The position numbers were made by a program, and so were the translations under genes. Positions 63,431 through 64,000 of a DNA stretch of 64,000 nucleotides are shown here, one piece after another. Where the stretch lies: positions 248,001-312,000 of the forward strand of contig NZ_BAABFP010000008.1 of the NCBI RefSeq assembly GCF_039541115.1, in the 5' to 3' direction. Under the pieces are notes generated by a model. It was not told where the DNA came from. It made no database searches and saw only the letters and a list, made by a program, of their open reading frames with translations. The number at the start of each line of letters is the position of its first letter. Positions within the stretch are counted from its first letter, which is position 1. Source of the DNA: Angustibacter luteus. GTDB lineage: Bacteria; Actinomycetota; Actinomycetes; Actinomycetales; Angustibacteraceae.

Positions 63431-64000
63431 TCAGCCCCGGTCGGCGGTGGCCACCCCGACGAGCTCGCGGGCTTCGCTGGCGGCGACCACCCGGTCCCGA
63501 CCGGCCGCCTTGGCCCGGTACAGGGCCCGGTCGGCCTCGCGCAGGGTGGTGCGCGGCTCGTTGCCCTGCTCGTGGCAGCTGACCCCGGCGGACCAGGTGA
63601 TGTCGGGGTGCAGCAGGCTCCACTGGCCACGCAGGCGGGCCATCACGGACGCGGCGCCGAGGCCGTGCGAGCTCACCTGCGGCAGCACGAGGACGAACTC
63701 CTCGCCGCCGTAGCGGGCCACCAGGTCCGAGCCGCGCACGCAGCCGCTCAGGGTCTGCGCGAAGTCGACCAGCACCTGGTCGCCGAAGGCGTGCCCGCCG
63801 CCGTCGTTGACCTGCTTGAAGTGGTCCAGGTCCACGACCACGACCACGTCCCCGCCGCTGAGCCGGGACATCGAGGCCTCCAGCGCGCGCCGGTTCGGCA
63901 GTCCGGTCAGCGGGTCCGTCTCAGCCTGGTGGGCCAGTCCTTCGGTGCGCACCTTGCTGGCGGAGGTCGCCAGCGCGAGCACCTCGGCCAGCACCCCCCA
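63431..64000 (-). CDS. GGDEF domain protein (diguanylate cyclase), partial
   Basis: The C-terminal 189 residues of a protein whose start lies beyond the window. A helical linker leads into a GGDEF domain starting at DPLTGLPNRRALE. The catalytic motif is GGEEF (a permitted variant), and FKQVNDGGGHAFGDQVL is intact. No RxxD product-inhibition site is obvious before it. It should synthesise cyclic-di-GMP, and this window also carries an HD-GYP phosphodiesterase. Confidence 0.9.
   Translation of the reverse strand, partial: WGVLAEVLALATSASKVRTEGLAHQAETDPLTGLPNRRALEASMSRLSGGDVVVVVDLDHFKQVNDGGGHAFGDQVLVDFAQTLSGCVRGSDLVARYGGEEFVLVLPQVSSHGLGAASVMARLRGQWSLLHPDITWSAGVSCHEQGNEPRTTLREADRALYRAKAAGRDRVVAASEARELVGVATADRG

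Overview
This window comes from a high-GC Gram-positive bacterium of the phylum Actinomycetota. The evidence is the strong G/C bias at third codon positions, frequent GTG starts, mycothiol genes (mshA and an S-(hydroxymethyl)mycothiol dehydrogenase), DivIVA-type coiled-coil proteins, CarD, SenX3-RegX3 and an UgpC/MsiK-type sugar ABC ATPase under a LacI regulator. The gene content resembles non-mycolate actinomycetes such as Kineosporiales or Streptomyces relatives, but the order cannot be fixed from the sequence alone. I see no phage, integrase, transposase or CRISPR array. Base composition is even, so the window reads as chromosome.

Layout. 1-3.9 kb: a divergent TetR/membrane-protein pair, then a beta-phosphoglucomutase-like phosphatase coupled to a GH65 disaccharide phosphorylase. 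3.9-13.8 kb: a long leftward block with cydAB, a DUF1269 protein, a long arylsulfatase, a formylglycine-generating-enzyme-like lipoprotein, a flavodoxin-like protein, an SDR and a zinc alcohol dehydrogenase. 14-18.7 kb: an SRPBCC protein and four translationally coupled glycosyltransferases. 18.7-25.5 kb: signalling and envelope genes (SpoIIE-type phosphatase, secreted Ig-like protein, Tat-exported P1 peptidase, HD-GYP protein, GAF-ANTAR protein). 25.6-30.6 kb: tRNA-Thr(TGT), an ArsR/SRPBCC pair, an MMPL exporter with its TetR regulator, a second DUF1269 protein and an amphi-Trp protein. 30.7-37.8 kb: a UBP zinc finger, two long coiled-coil proteins (Scy/DivIVA-like), an AlkZ-like protein, a peptidase E relative, and a CBS protein with a Ser/Thr kinase. 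37.9-44.3 kb: otsA-otsB, a LacI regulator divergent from the sugar ABC ATPase, a DUF4032 protein and a gene-free structured repeat. 44.3-51.4 kb: the housekeeping block rlmB-cysS-ispF-ispD-PIN/TRAM-carD, interrupted by mscR and an MBL hydrolase. 51.6-57.4 kb: regX3-senX3, phoU, gpmA, a YbjN protein and mshA. 57.5-64 kb: a membrane-anchored GH31-like protein without its catalytic aspartates, a methyltransferase, dacB, dtd, an asparaginase and a partial GGDEF protein.

How the genes work together. Two trehalose/alpha-glucoside modules are present (GH65 plus beta-PGM; OtsA/OtsB), with a maltose-type LacI regulator and a multi-sugar ABC ATPase. Phosphate sensing is covered by SenX3-RegX3 and PhoU, with a well-formed PHO box of 11-nt repeats. 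Mycothiol synthesis (mshA) and mycothiol-dependent formaldehyde oxidation (mscR plus MBL) are both present.

The most unusual signals are: (1) the GH31-like protein beside mshA with both catalytic Asp positions replaced; (2) the FGE-like lipoprotein, which lacks the catalytic cysteines yet sits beside a cytosolic sulfatase with an intact CSPTR motif; (3) the four-glycosyltransferase cassette of unknown product; (4) two large inverted-repeat elements, at 30603-30662 and 44016-44262; and (5) several compact regulatory sites, including two abutting 16-bp operators over an apparently leaderless ArsR promoter.
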